From: Calditrichaceae bacterium
Lineage (GTDB): Bacteria > Calditrichota > Calditrichia > RBG-13-44-9 > J075
Assembly: GCA_013360445.1 (NCBI GenBank)
Contig: JABWBP010000087.1
Coordinates: 1-61,072, forward strand
Direction of reading: 5' to 3'
Length of the DNA stretch: 61,072 nt
This document shows, in pieces, positions 43,577 through 52,555 of this stretch. A model generated the notes under the pieces. The model made no database searches, was not told where the DNA came from, and worked only from the letters and a program-made list of their open reading frames with translations. The translations under genes and the position numbers were made by a program. Each line of letters opens with the position of its first letter. Position 1 is the stretch's first letter.

Positions 43577-46500
43577 ATGTCAAAATTCTTTGTCAATCGC
43601 CCGATCGTGGCGATGGTGATTTCCATCGTCATGATTCTGGTCGGCTTGATCGTGATGCAGCGCCTGCCGATCTCGCAGTTTCCGGATATCGTGCCGCCGA
43701 TGATCAACGTGACCACCACCTACGTGGGGGCCTCCTCGGTCGATGTAGAGCAATCCGTGGCTACCCCCCTGGAACAGCAGGTGAACGGGGTGGAGAACAT
43801 GATCTACATGAAATCCATTAATTCCAACGACGGCACCCTCACCCTGCAAGTGTCATTCGATGTCGGATCAGACCTCGACATCTCCAATGTGCTTACCCAG
43901 AACCGGGTGTCCCAGGCGCAGGCCTCTTTGCCCGGTGCGGTGAAGAACTACGGCGTGACCATCAAAAAGTCGCTGGTTTTCCCGTTGCTGTTAGTAACCC
44001 TGAAGTCGCCTGAGGGAAACTATGATAACAACTTTTTGAGTAATTACGCCGCCATCAATATCAACGACCGCCTCAGCCGCATTGCCGGGGTGGGCGACGT
44101 CAAGCTCTTCGGCGGCAGCGATTACGCCATGCGCATCTGGGTGAAACCGGACGTGATTGCCAAACTCGGCCTCACGGTTCCGGACATGGTGCGGGCGGTG
44201 CAGGAGCAAAACGTGATCAGCCCGGCCGGCCAGATTGGCGGCCCGCCGGCCCCGGCGGGAACGGATTTCACTTACACGGTGCGCACCCAGGGGCGCTTGC
44301 TGAACGAAGAGGAGTTCGGCAAAATCGTGCTGCGCACCAATTCCGATGGCTCACAGGTGCGCCTGCGCGACGTGGCCAGAATTGAGCTGGGAACATTGCT
44401 CTACAACCAGATCGGCCGGAATAACGGCAAGCCGGCGGCGGTAATCGCGGTGTTCCAATTGCCGGGATCCAACGCCCTGGAAGTGGCCGCCAGCATCAAA
44501 AAAACCATGAATGAGCTGTCGCAGAATTTCCCGCCCGACATGATCCACGAAATTTCTCTGGATACCACCCTGGCAGTGGAAGAAGGCATCACCGAGATCG
44601 TGCACACCCTTTTTGAAGCGGTGCTGCTGGTGATTTTAGTGGTGTTCGTCTTTTTGCAAAACTGGCGCGCCACCCTCATTCCCCTGCTCACCGTACCGGT
44701 CTCTTTGATTGCTACCTTTATTGTTTTTCCGGTATTGGGGTTCTCCATCAACACCCTCTCGCTGTTGGGAATGGTGCTCGCCATCGGAATTGTGGTGGAT
44801 GACGCGATTGTGGTGGTGGAAGCGGTGATGCACCACATCGAGCACGGCATGACGCCCAGGGAAGCGACCCTGAAAGCGATGGAAGAAGTGTCCGGCCCGG
44901 TGGTGGCGATTGCACTGATCTTAGCGGCGGTGTTCGTGCCGGTGGGTTTCATCGGCGGCATTACCGGGCGCTTGTATCAACAATTCGCTATCACCATCGC
45001 CATATCGGTGCTTTTCTCGGCCTTCAACGCTTTGACCCTCAGCCCGGCGCTTGCCGCCAAACTGCTCAAAGCTAAGGGCGAAGCAAAGAGATCGCCGTTG
45101 CAGTTTTTTTATGATTGGTTCAACAAAGTCTTCAACAAATTTACCGGCGGCTATCTTTCCTTTACCGGCATTCTGGTGCGCAAAATCATGCGCAGCATGA
45201 TATTCGTCGGCCTGGTAATGGCGTTCACCGGGCTGCTTTTAAAAGGAGTGCCGACCGGCTTTGTGCCTGAGGAAGATAACGGCTACATCCTCATTAATGT
45301 GCAATTGCCGGATGCCAGTTCAATCCAGCGCACCGATGAGGTGTGCCGGAAGATCGAGGCCATACTGGCGGAGACGAAAGGCATCGACAACTACACCACT
45401 GTCGCCGGTTATAGCATTCTCACCCAGGTAGTTGGTCCCAACATCGGCGGTTTCTTTATCGCCCTGAAACCGTGGGAAGAGAGACAGGCAGCCGAAGAAC
45501 GTTCATTCGAACTGGTGGCGGCGCTGAATCAACGGTTCGCCCGCGAGGTTCCTGAGGCAATCGTCTATGCCTTCGGACCACCGGCCATCCAGGGTCTCGG
45601 CACCGGCGCGGGTTTTACATTTTTGTTGCAGGATCGCAGCGGTAATACGCCGCAGGACCTCACCGCGCAAACCGAGCGTTTTATCGCCGCGGCCCGCCAG
45701 CGGCCGGAAATCGGCAGAATCGCAACCTTCTATCGATCGGGCGTTCCGCAGATATTTGCCGAAGTCGATCGCGATAAAGTTTTGAAACAAGGCGTTTCCA
45801 TCGGCGACGTGAACACTACCCTGGGATCGCTGCTGGGTGCAAACTATATCAACGATTTCAACCGCTTCGGCCGCGTCTACAAAGTCTATCTCTCCGCCGA
45901 AGGCGAGTACCGTAACGAAACCTGGGACCTGGGACAGTTCTACGTGCGCAACAACAACGGGGTTATGGTGCCGCTCAGTGCCCTGGTGACCATGAAACCG
46001 ATCAACGGGCCGGAGTACACCAACCGTTTCAATCTCTTCCGTTCGGCGGAGTTGACCGGCGTACCGGCCCCGGGTTACAGCTCCGACCAGGCGCTGGCCG
46101 CCCTGCGGGAAACCGCGGCGGAGGTTTTGCCGGCGGGTTGGGGTTACGACTGGGCGAATATGTCCTACCAGGAAGTGAAGGCGGCGGGAACCGGGGCGGT
46201 GGTTTTTATTTTTGCCCTGCTCTTTGTGTTCCTGCTGCTGGCGGCGCAATATGAAAGCTGGTCGCTGCCCATCAGCGTTTTGCTGGGCACACCCTTCGCG
46301 ATTTTCGGTGCGATGCTGGGTCTCTGGTTGATGCGCTTCATTAGTCCCAGCTATGTCAATAACGTATTTGCGCAGATCGGCTTTGTAACCTTGATCGGGC
46401 TGGCGGCCAAGAACTCGATTCTCATCGTCGAATTTGCCAGGATGCAAAAAGAAAAGGGCATGGCGGTGATCGACGCCGCCTTGGAATCCGCCAAATTGCG

Positions 46501-46771
46501 CCTGCGCCCGATTTTGATGACCTCCTTCGCCTTCATCCTGGGGGTGGTGCCGCTGGTGACAGCCGCCGGCGCCGGGGCGGAAGCGCGCAAAGTGATGGGC
46601 CTGGCGGTCTTTGCCGGTCTGCTGGTAGCCACCTCGCTGGGGATTTTTCTGATTCCGGCGCTGTACGTGATGGTAGAGAAATATTTTGTGCGCGGAAAAT
46701 CCGTTGCAGCACCTGCCGCCCACTCTACGCATGATCCTGGTCTTGAAGGGCAGAAAGGAGGGCAAGTGTGA
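43577..46771 (+). CDS. RND multidrug efflux permease (HAE1, AcrB/MexB type)
   Basis: A 1064-residue proton-driven exporter. N-terminal FFVNRPIVAMVISIVMILVG, RLPISQFPDIVPP; the proton-relay Asp408-Asp409 in GIVVDDAIVVVEAVMHHIEHG; GFIGGITGRLYQQFAITIA; the porter-domain halves; and the repeat of helices at the end (AAKNSILIVEFARMQKEKG, RLRPILMTSFAFILGVVPL) show the two-fold RND layout. Length fits AcrB (1049). It sits in the middle of an adaptor-permease-OMF operon and overlaps the next gene by at least one base. Substrates not inferable. Confidence 0.96.
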   Translation: MSKFFVNRPIVAMVISIVMILVGLIVMQRLPISQFPDIVPPMINVTTTYVGASSVDVEQSVATPLEQQVNGVENMIYMKSINSNDGTLTLQVSFDVGSDLDISNVLTQNRVSQAQASLPGAVKNYGVTIKKSLVFPLLLVTLKSPEGNYDNNFLSNYAAININDRLSRIAGVGDVKLFGGSDYAMRIWVKPDVIAKLGLTVPDMVRAVQEQNVISPAGQIGGPPAPAGTDFTYTVRTQGRLLNEEEFGKIVLRTNSDGSQVRLRDVARIELGTLLYNQIGRNNGKPAAVIAVFQLPGSNALEVAASIKKTMNELSQNFPPDMIHEISLDTTLAVEEGITEIVHTLFEAVLLVILVVFVFLQNWRATLIPLLTVPVSLIATFIVFPVLGFSINTLSLLGMVLAIGIVVDDAIVVVEAVMHHIEHGMTPREATLKAMEEVSGPVVAIALILAAVFVPVGFIGGITGRLYQQFAITIAISVLFSAFNALTLSPALAAKLLKAKGEAKRSPLQFFYDWFNKVFNKFTGGYLSFTGILVRKIMRSMIFVGLVMAFTGLLLKGVPTGFVPEEDNGYILINVQLPDASSIQRTDEVCRKIEAILAETKGIDNYTTVAGYSILTQVVGPNIGGFFIALKPWEERQAAEERSFELVAALNQRFAREVPEAIVYAFGPPAIQGLGTGAGFTFLLQDRSGNTPQDLTAQTERFIAAARQRPEIGRIATFYRSGVPQIFAEVDRDKVLKQGVSIGDVNTTLGSLLGANYINDFNRFGRVYKVYLSAEGEYRNETWDLGQFYVRNNNGVMVPLSALVTMKPINGPEYTNRFNLFRSAELTGVPAPGYSSDQALAALRETAAEVLPAGWGYDWANMSYQEVKAAGTGAVVFIFALLFVFLLLAAQYESWSLPISVLLGTPFAIFGAMLGLWLMRFISPSYVNNVFAQIGFVTLIGLAAKNSILIVEFARMQKEKGMAVIDAALESAKLRLRPILMTSFAFILGVVPLVTAAGAGAEARKVMGLAVFAGLLVATSLGIFLIPALYVMVEKYFVRGKSVAAPAAHSTHDPGLEGQKGGQV

Positions 46772-48225
46772 TGAATCGGCTATTTGTATTTCTCATTTTT
46801 GCCGGAATGCTGGCGGGCTGCGCCGTGGGGCCCAATTATCACCGGCCGCAGGTGGCCGCCCCGGAAGAGTGGATGTATTCCGACACCACCGCAATAACCG
46901 ATAGCGCAGCCCTGGCCATAGCCGACACCGCCTGGTGGGAGCTATTTGGCGACACCGTGCTCACCAATTTGATCACGATCGCTCTTCAGGAAAACAACGA
47001 CGTGCGCATCGCTGCTGCCCGGGTGGAGGAATTTATGGGCCTCTACGGCGTGGCCAAATCGGATTTATTCCCGAAGATCGGCGCCGGCGGCTCGGGCAGC
47101 CGCGGGCAATTCCCCTTTCCCGGCGATCCCGAAGAAGAGCGGCCGACCAATAATTTTTTCCGTGTCAACGTCTCCGCGGCGTGGGAGATTGACTTGTGGG
47201 GAAAAATTCGCCGCGCCAAAGAAGCGGCGCGCGCGGATCTGCTCGCCGCCGAGGAAATCCGGCGCGGCATCGTGTTGACCATTGCCGCGCAGGTGGCCAA
47301 TTCCTATATCGATCTCCTGGCGCTCGACCGCCAGTTGGAAATCGCCCGGCAAACCGTTGCCAGCCGGGAATACTCGCTGAATCTCTTCGAGCAGCGCCGC
47401 GCTAAAGGCGATGTTTCGGAACTGGAGATAAGCCAGCTTGAGTCGGAGTACTGGTTTGCCAGATCGCAGGTTCCTTTGTTGGAGAAAAATATTGCCCTGT
47501 TGGAAAATGCGCTCAGCGTGCTATTGGGAAGAAACCCCGGCCGCATCACCCGCGGCGGGGTAATTGACAGCCTGGCGTTGCCGGTTATTCCCGAAGGCCT
47601 GCCCTCCGAATTGCTGGAGCGCCGCCCCGACGTCCGCCAGGCCGAAGAACAATTGATTGCTGCCAACGCGCGTATCGGCGTAGCCAAATCGCTCTACTTT
47701 CCCTCAATCTCCCTCACCGGCTTGTTTGGTTTTGCCAGCGGAGAGTTGTCCGACCTGTTTGTGCCCAACGCCCGGTTCTGGAGCCTCGGCGGCGATATTT
47801 TGCAGCCGATTTTCCGCGGCGGGGAGATCAAGGGCCAGGTGAAAGCCGCCGAGGCGTTTCAGAAGCAGGCGCTCTTTGGTTACATTCAAACGGTGCAGAA
47901 CGCCTTTCGCGACGCAGAAGACGCCCTGATTGACAAAAGCCGCACCGGGGAACAGCTTACCGCGGAAGGAAAACGGGTGGAAGCGTTGAAAGCGTATTAC
48001 CGCCTGGCGACCATGCGCTACCAGGAGGGCGTAACCAGCTACCTGGAAGTGCTCGACGCCGAGCGTTCGCTCTTTTCCTCCCAACTGGATTATGTGCAAA
48101 CGCAAGCCGGGCTGTTGCAGAGTACGGTGAGCATTTATCGCGCCCTGGCCGGAAGCTGGCTCGACCAGGCCGCGGCGGCTTCCTTCCGGGTGGAAGAAAA
48201 TGTCAAACCGCGGGAACAGAAGTAG
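46771..48225 (+). CDS. RND outer-membrane factor lipoprotein (OprM/TolC type)
   Basis: A 484-residue TolC-family channel. The start overlaps the permease stop (TGATG); a GTG one codon earlier is an alternative. Lipobox LAGC with Cys17, then AVGPNYHRPQV typical of NodT/OprM proteins. Two OEP repeats are visible: TAWWELFGDTVLTNLITIALQENNDVRIAAARVE and RRPDVRQAEEQLIAANARIGVAKSLYFPSISLTG, and ALKAYYRLATMRYQEGVTSYLEVLDAERSLFSSQL near the end. It completes the tripartite efflux pump. Confidence 0.95.
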   Translation: MNRLFVFLIFAGMLAGCAVGPNYHRPQVAAPEEWMYSDTTAITDSAALAIADTAWWELFGDTVLTNLITIALQENNDVRIAAARVEEFMGLYGVAKSDLFPKIGAGGSGSRGQFPFPGDPEEERPTNNFFRVNVSAAWEIDLWGKIRRAKEAARADLLAAEEIRRGIVLTIAAQVANSYIDLLALDRQLEIARQTVASREYSLNLFEQRRAKGDVSELEISQLESEYWFARSQVPLLEKNIALLENALSVLLGRNPGRITRGGVIDSLALPVIPEGLPSELLERRPDVRQAEEQLIAANARIGVAKSLYFPSISLTGLFGFASGELSDLFVPNARFWSLGGDILQPIFRGGEIKGQVKAAEAFQKQALFGYIQTVQNAFRDAEDALIDKSRTGEQLTAEGKRVEALKAYYRLATMRYQEGVTSYLEVLDAERSLFSSQLDYVQTQAGLLQSTVSIYRALAGSWLDQAAAASFRVEENVKPREQK

Positions 48226-48239
48226 GAAGGAAACGGATT

Positions 48240-49025
48240 ATGGTCATGTTGTTCATTGACCACCTGCCCATTTGGGCATTGTTCATTGTTACGGTAATTT
48301 TAGCATTGGTTTTCATCGAGATCGGATTCCGGCTGGGGAGATTCCGGCGTAAACGTTCTGACCAGGAACAGCCGGCCCCGGTAGGTGCAATGGTCGGCGC
48401 CACTCTCGGCTTGCTGGCATTTACCCTGGCGTTTACCTTCGGTATGGCCGCTTCCCGCCACGATGCCCGCAAACAATTGGTGCTGGATGAAGCCAACGCG
48501 GTAGCCGCCACCTTTCTGCGCTCCCAGTTGCTGCCGCAACCCTATCGCGACGAGATTCAAAACCTGTTGCGCGAGTACGTTGACGTACGATTGGAGGCGG
48601 TAGCGAATCCCGAGAAGCTCGCCGCCGGTATTGCGCGCTCCGGAGAATTGCACCGCCTGCTCTGGAAACAAACCGTCATCGTTGCCGAAAAACACCCCAC
48701 CCCCATCAATGGCCTTTTCATTACCTCCCTCAACATGGTAATCGACCTCCACGCCAAGCGCATTACCGCCAGCACACGCAACCGCATTCCCCCGACGATT
48801 TGGATTGCCCTGTACATGGTGGCGTTCCTGGCGATGATGGCAGTGGGATACCATACCGGCTTATCCGGTTCCCGCCGTTCCATCGCCGCGCTCTTTCAAG
48901 CGTTGGCCTTCTCCGCGGTTTTGATGTTGATTGCCGATCTCGACACCCCCCAGGAAGGCCTGCTAAAAGTTGGGCAGGAGGCCATGACCGACGTGCAAAC
49001 CATGATGCAAACATCCTGGCGGTGA
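48240..49025 (+). CDS. Bestrophin-like (DUF4239-type) membrane protein
   Basis: A 261-residue membrane protein. Two helices near the N-terminus (LPIWALFIVTVILALVFIEIG and VGAMVGATLGLLAFTLAFTFG) enclose a short charged loop, then a soluble helical segment with ARKQLVLDEANAVAATFLRSQLLP, and two C-terminal helices (IWIALYMVAFLAMMAVGYHTG and AALFQALAFSAVLMLIADLD) ending in a DLDTPQEG motif. This matches the bestrophin-like domain family, whose channel or regulatory role is unknown. It starts 14 bases after the OMF gene and may be part of that operon. Confidence 0.82.
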   Translation: MVMLFIDHLPIWALFIVTVILALVFIEIGFRLGRFRRKRSDQEQPAPVGAMVGATLGLLAFTLAFTFGMAASRHDARKQLVLDEANAVAATFLRSQLLPQPYRDEIQNLLREYVDVRLEAVANPEKLAAGIARSGELHRLLWKQTVIVAEKHPTPINGLFITSLNMVIDLHAKRITASTRNRIPPTIWIALYMVAFLAMMAVGYHTGLSGSRRSIAALFQALAFSAVLMLIADLDTPQEGLLKVGQEAMTDVQTMMQTSWR

Positions 49026-49154
49026 ACAGGATCGGCATAGACATTTTGTTTTCTGGCGAAATGAAATGGTTGATCTTGGGGTTGATTTTTAAGCGTTAAA
49101 TTTATTCTGAAGTATGGATACCTGAAGTTCGCCATGGCCATTGCTGCGTTGATT

Positions 49155-49240
49155 GATCCGGGCGCCGGCCTTGTCTAAGTTCGATACCGCCGGCCCCGGC
49201 GAGATACTCACCACGCCGGTTCGAGTTCGGCCCGGAACAC
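49155..49240 (+). other. GC-rich structured segment with tRNA-like T-arm (candidate small RNA)
   Basis: The stretch GCCGGTTCGAGTTCGGC (near 49215-49231) is a perfect T-arm shape: a five-pair stem and a seven-base TTCGAGT loop. CCGGAAC follows and pairs with GATCCGG about 70 bases upstream, with one mismatch. A strong terminator follows 20 bases later. However, no consistent D-arm or anticodon arm could be drawn, and there is no CCA. So it is called only a structured, possibly tRNA-derived, RNA candidate. Confidence 0.3.
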
Positions 49241-49257
49241 GGTAAAAACAACCCTTC

Positions 49258-49295
49258 AAGGCCGGTCGAAAGAATGCTCGACCGGCCTTTTTTTT
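49258..49295 (+). terminator. Strong intrinsic terminator
   Basis: AAGGCCGGTCGA and TCGACCGGCCTT form a perfect 12-base-pair stem with an eight-base loop, followed directly by a T-run. It is the clearest rho-independent terminator in the window. It ends a transcript that comes either from the RND operon or from the structured segment just upstream. The remaining 240 bases to the next gene are A/T-richer and probably hold that operon's promoter; no clear boxes were assigned. Confidence 0.85.
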
Positions 49296-49534
49296 GCAAT
49301 TGGTAAGATAGTGGTTCCGATGGGATTTGGCCGCTCGCCAATCTCCCCGGTTTTTTGTCCCCGCCTCCCCGAGATAAATTTTTAAATCCTCAAAAACGTT
49401 TTTCACAACATCCGTCAATTTTGGGGGAAGGGAGCTTGTTAAGTTTAGAACAAAGAAAAATTTTGCAAGGGGGTCGGATTTATGCAAAAATCGTGTATTA
49501 ACAGTATTGGAAATTTCATCCGGGAGGAATTCTT

Positions 49535-50254
49535 ATGCTCTTTCGCAGTATGATGCTCTGCTTTATGTTAACAGCCCTTTGTGGGGCGCAACCTCAAAAA
49601 GTGGTTACCATATTTCCCTTCCATTTCGCTTCTACCAATCCTTCCGAAAAACAGGCCATCGAGGAATTGAACGCGTTTTTTTACGACCTCTTCGCCGGGC
49701 AGCTTGCCAGCACCGATTATTTCGAGGTGGTGGACCGGCAGCACATGCAAGAGCTTCTTGGTGAAGTCACCTTGCAGCAAAGCGGCCTTACCGAACAGGT
49801 CATCGAGCTGGGGAAAATGAAGGGCGCCGAGCTGGCGATTTTCGGGACCGTTACCAAAGTGGGCAGCCAGACCTTCCTCACCATGAAGATCGTTGACATC
49901 GCCACCGCGGTGATCATCAAAGCCATCAAACAGAAGGGCTCTTTGAATAAACCGGATGAGCTGGCTTTAGAAGCGGGATACGACTTCATGCAGGGGCTTA
50001 GCCAGGCGTTATATCAGCGCTACGGCGTCTCTTCCATCAACCCGGACGCTTCCGCCAAAGCGGGATTGAAAGAGTTTCTCAAGGGCAGGGATCTCATTCA
50101 GCAAGCCGTGATCGCCAACGATTCCGGCGATCGCAAAAACATGAAAAAATTCAAAGAGGAAGGCGAGAAATGCCTGGAAAAAGCTTATCAATTCAAGGAA
50201 TTGCAACCGGCCATCGAGCGTTACCGGGAAGAGGTTCTCGCCAACCTTCCATAA
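49535..50254 (+). CDS. CsgG-like protein (first of two)
   Basis: A 239-residue exported protein. Signal peptide FRSMMLCFMLTALCGAQ with Gln after the cleavage site. The following KVVTIFPFHFASTNPSEKQA, FEVVDRQHMQELLGEVTLQQSGLTE, GKMKGAELAIFGTVTKVG and FLTMKIVDIATAVIIKA are the landmarks of the CsgG/FlgO-type fold, where CsgG itself is a lipoprotein pore for curli subunits. This protein lacks a lipobox Cys, so it is probably periplasmic. The C-terminal helical segment (about 170-239) is extra. GGGAGG precedes the ATG. First of a four-gene operon. Confidence 0.82.
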   Translation: MLFRSMMLCFMLTALCGAQPQKVVTIFPFHFASTNPSEKQAIEELNAFFYDLFAGQLASTDYFEVVDRQHMQELLGEVTLQQSGLTEQVIELGKMKGAELAIFGTVTKVGSQTFLTMKIVDIATAVIIKAIKQKGSLNKPDELALEAGYDFMQGLSQALYQRYGVSSINPDASAKAGLKEFLKGRDLIQQAVIANDSGDRKNMKKFKEEGEKCLEKAYQFKELQPAIERYREEVLANLP

Positions 50255-50308
50255 TTAATGCAGGTTTACACTGTCACCGGATCAAACCATCAACCGAGAG
50301 GACTTTCT

Positions 50309-51208
50309 GTGAAATCAACCTTTCTGTTATTCATTGCCGGATTATTCGCATTCAGCGCTTGCATGCACCCTCCCATCGGTACGGAGCAATATTCCGCCTC
50401 GCCGGAGCTTAGCGCCTCCCGCCAGGAGCAGATATTGAGCGAGCTGAAGCAGAACGAGCGGTATCCGCGGGGAGCGGTTCCCGGCAGCGTGGGGGTGCTG
50501 ACCTTCACGGATAATAATCCCAAAGCCGGGCTGGGCCTGGCGGCGACCGAATTCTTCACCGCCAATCTCGCCCTGTTCAAGCGTTTCACCCTGATCGATC
50601 TGAGCTATTCCGAGGTTCTCGAATCGGAATACCAGACCTATTCGCCGGAGCAAAAAAGGGCGCTTCTGCAGGCGGAACAGTTGGTGAGGGGAGACGTGGC
50701 GCTGGAGAACGGGCGTCTGCGCCTTAGCGGAGCCCTGGCGCCGCAAAATTCCCGGGCCTCTTCTCCCCTGGGGGATCACCGCGGCGGGGTGCAGGATTTT
50801 TTCCGCCTGGTAGCGGATTTGAACATCGAATTTTTGGAGGCCAACAACGTCACCGTGACCTCGCAAATCGCTAACGAGTTGTATAAAGTGCCCACCGAGG
50901 ACCTGGTCGCCTACATCCTTTATGCCCGGGGCCGGCATCACGAGCGGGCGGGAGACTACCAGGAGGCGATGGAAGCCTACCGCGCCGCAGTGGTGAAAGA
51001 CCCCAAATTCAAGGAGGCGCAAAAAAGCCTGAAAGACGCGGAGCGCCAGATGAGCCAGGTTCCCGCTGCGCAAAGCGCGCCGGCCAACCGGGATGTATTG
51101 AGCGGCGGCCCGGACACCACACCGAATATTTTAGAAGAGCTATCGACCCCGGGCCTCCCGGGGAATTCCCCGGTAATTATCGACGTCCAGCTCCCGCCCG
51201 GGCCGTGA
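50309..51208 (+). CDS. CsgG-like lipoprotein with C-terminal TPR helices (second of two)
   Basis: A 299-residue lipoprotein. GTG was chosen as start because GAGAGGA lies before it; it opens a signal peptide with lipobox FSAC and Cys18. GSVGVLTFTDNNPKAGLGLAA, FKRFTLIDLSYSEVLESEY, and LVRGDVALENGRLRLSGAL suggest a diverged CsgG-like domain with the same order as the preceding gene. The helices YILYARGRHHERAGDYQEAMEAYRAAVVKDPKFKEA are a TPR unit. The last 45 residues are Pro/Asn/Thr-rich and disordered. It is 54 bases after the first CsgG-like gene. Confidence 0.75.
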   Translation: MKSTFLLFIAGLFAFSACMHPPIGTEQYSASPELSASRQEQILSELKQNERYPRGAVPGSVGVLTFTDNNPKAGLGLAATEFFTANLALFKRFTLIDLSYSEVLESEYQTYSPEQKRALLQAEQLVRGDVALENGRLRLSGALAPQNSRASSPLGDHRGGVQDFFRLVADLNIEFLEANNVTVTSQIANELYKVPTEDLVAYILYARGRHHERAGDYQEAMEAYRAAVVKDPKFKEAQKSLKDAERQMSQVPAAQSAPANRDVLSGGPDTTPNILEELSTPGLPGNSPVIIDVQLPPGP

Positions 51209-51271
51209 GCGCCGCGCCGGGTTCAAAGGACAGAATTCAACGCGATCCATCAATTTGGAGAGGAAATAAAA

Positions 51272-52531
51272 ATGTCGCTTACCTTTTGGAAACGAAGCAT
51301 CCTGCTTTTATTCGTACTTTTCATTTTCTGGGGCTGCGAACGGAATAGTTCCGGGCCGCAGCCGGAGGGCGGCTCATTCGTGGCGCTGCAATTGGTCTAT
51401 GGCCATCCCGGCGGCGGGGCGTTCGATCTCACGCGCCGGCTGGCAGGTGTTCCGCCGGCGCCCGGGCGCCGTTCCCAATCGTTCCCGGGACTTGCCAAAA
51501 ATAACGCCGCCGCAGCCATCGACCGGGCGGAGGTGGTTTTCTACGATATCGGCGTCGATACCGCCACTCTCTACCAGAACCTTCAGGACCCCGCCATTCA
51601 ACAGCAAGTTTATGAATTGACCCTGCAAACCGACCCGGCCACTTTCGAGGAGTGGATTCAATACGGCGCCTCCCTGTTGGACGTTATCACCCGCAACCGG
51701 TCGCGCATCGAGCGGCGCGCCGATTTGGCCATCTCGCAAGACCGCGCCCGGGGGGAATTCCGCTTGCAGGAGGGCTACAAAGCCGCCCTTTTGGGTTTTT
51801 TTGAGAGCGGGCAGTTCGTGTATCTCGGCGACAGCGAGTTCTTCGAAGCGACCCCGGAAGACACCGCCTACGTGACGGTTTATATGTACTTCACCGGCCC
51901 GATAGGGGTTTCCATCCAAAGCCCGCAGGACAGTTTCTCGACCACCGAGCGGGTGGTTTTTGTGTACGGCGCGGCCGTGGGCAGCGGCGACCTCTCCGGC
52001 CTGACCGGCGTCATGGTGATCAATGACTCCATTTCCCAGCAGATTGCCATCGACAGCGCAGGATTTTTCAACACCGCAGCCATTTTGCCCCGGCGAACCA
52101 ACACCATCGAGGTGACGGTCATTGACAGCCTCTCCGCTAACGTCCGCGCGTCCGATATGGTTACGGTGTTTTTTACCGGCAATTTCCCGGCGCTGCGGGC
52201 GACCTTAAGCTGGGACGGATTTGGAGACCTGGATTTACACATGCTCAATCCTGCCGGCCAGGAATGCTACTTTCTCAATCCCTCCATCGGGGGAATGGTG
52301 CTGGACGTGGATAATATGGCCGGCTTCGGCCCGGAAAATATTTCCGTGGTGAGCCAGGTTACCGGCGTCTATACCGTATTCGTGGAGAACTTCAGCGGCA
52401 CCACCGGGCTTACCGCCACGGTAAAAATTTTCAGATACAACCAGTTAAGCGGCCATGAGGAGCTTATCGACGAGCAAACTCACCTGTTCGCGACCCCGGA
52501 TCCCTGGGACGTCGGGCAGTATCCGCTCTAA
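51272..52531 (+). CDS. Lipoprotein with C-terminal YfaP/DUF2135-like domain
   Basis: A 419-residue lipoprotein; lipobox FWGC with Cys22 then a Ser/Gly spacer. The middle part is unrecognised (AEVVFYDIGVDTATLYQNLQ; RGEFRLQEGYKAALLGFFESG). From about residue 205 a sheet-rich region starts (GPIGVSIQSPQDSFSTTERVVFVYG, resembling an Ig-like fold), and from about 310 the pattern LSWDGFGDLDLHMLNPAGQECYF, YTVFVENFSGTTGLTATVKIF is like YfaP/DUF2135 domains. Its role in the operon is unknown, maybe as a surface binding part for a CsgG-type system. GGAGAGG precedes the ATG. Confidence 0.72.
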   Translation: MSLTFWKRSILLLFVLFIFWGCERNSSGPQPEGGSFVALQLVYGHPGGGAFDLTRRLAGVPPAPGRRSQSFPGLAKNNAAAAIDRAEVVFYDIGVDTATLYQNLQDPAIQQQVYELTLQTDPATFEEWIQYGASLLDVITRNRSRIERRADLAISQDRARGEFRLQEGYKAALLGFFESGQFVYLGDSEFFEATPEDTAYVTVYMYFTGPIGVSIQSPQDSFSTTERVVFVYGAAVGSGDLSGLTGVMVINDSISQQIAIDSAGFFNTAAILPRRTNTIEVTVIDSLSANVRASDMVTVFFTGNFPALRATLSWDGFGDLDLHMLNPAGQECYFLNPSIGGMVLDVDNMAGFGPENISVVSQVTGVYTVFVENFSGTTGLTATVKIFRYNQLSGHEELIDEQTHLFATPDPWDVGQYPL

Positions 52532-52555
52532 AATCGAATCCCGGAGAATAATCAA

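Noticed and set aside
49155-49240. A complete tRNA gene
   Set aside because: Only the T-arm fits. No D-arm, no seven-base anticodon loop with a five-base-pair stem, and no CCA could be found in a consistent cloverleaf.
49089-49487. A 132-codon open frame on the minus strand in the gap after the bestrophin-like gene
   Set aside because: It runs antisense through the terminator and the T-arm-like segment. Its sequence (GRTRTGVVSIS) is the type of spurious protein produced opposite tRNA-like sequence, and no Shine-Dalgarno was seen.
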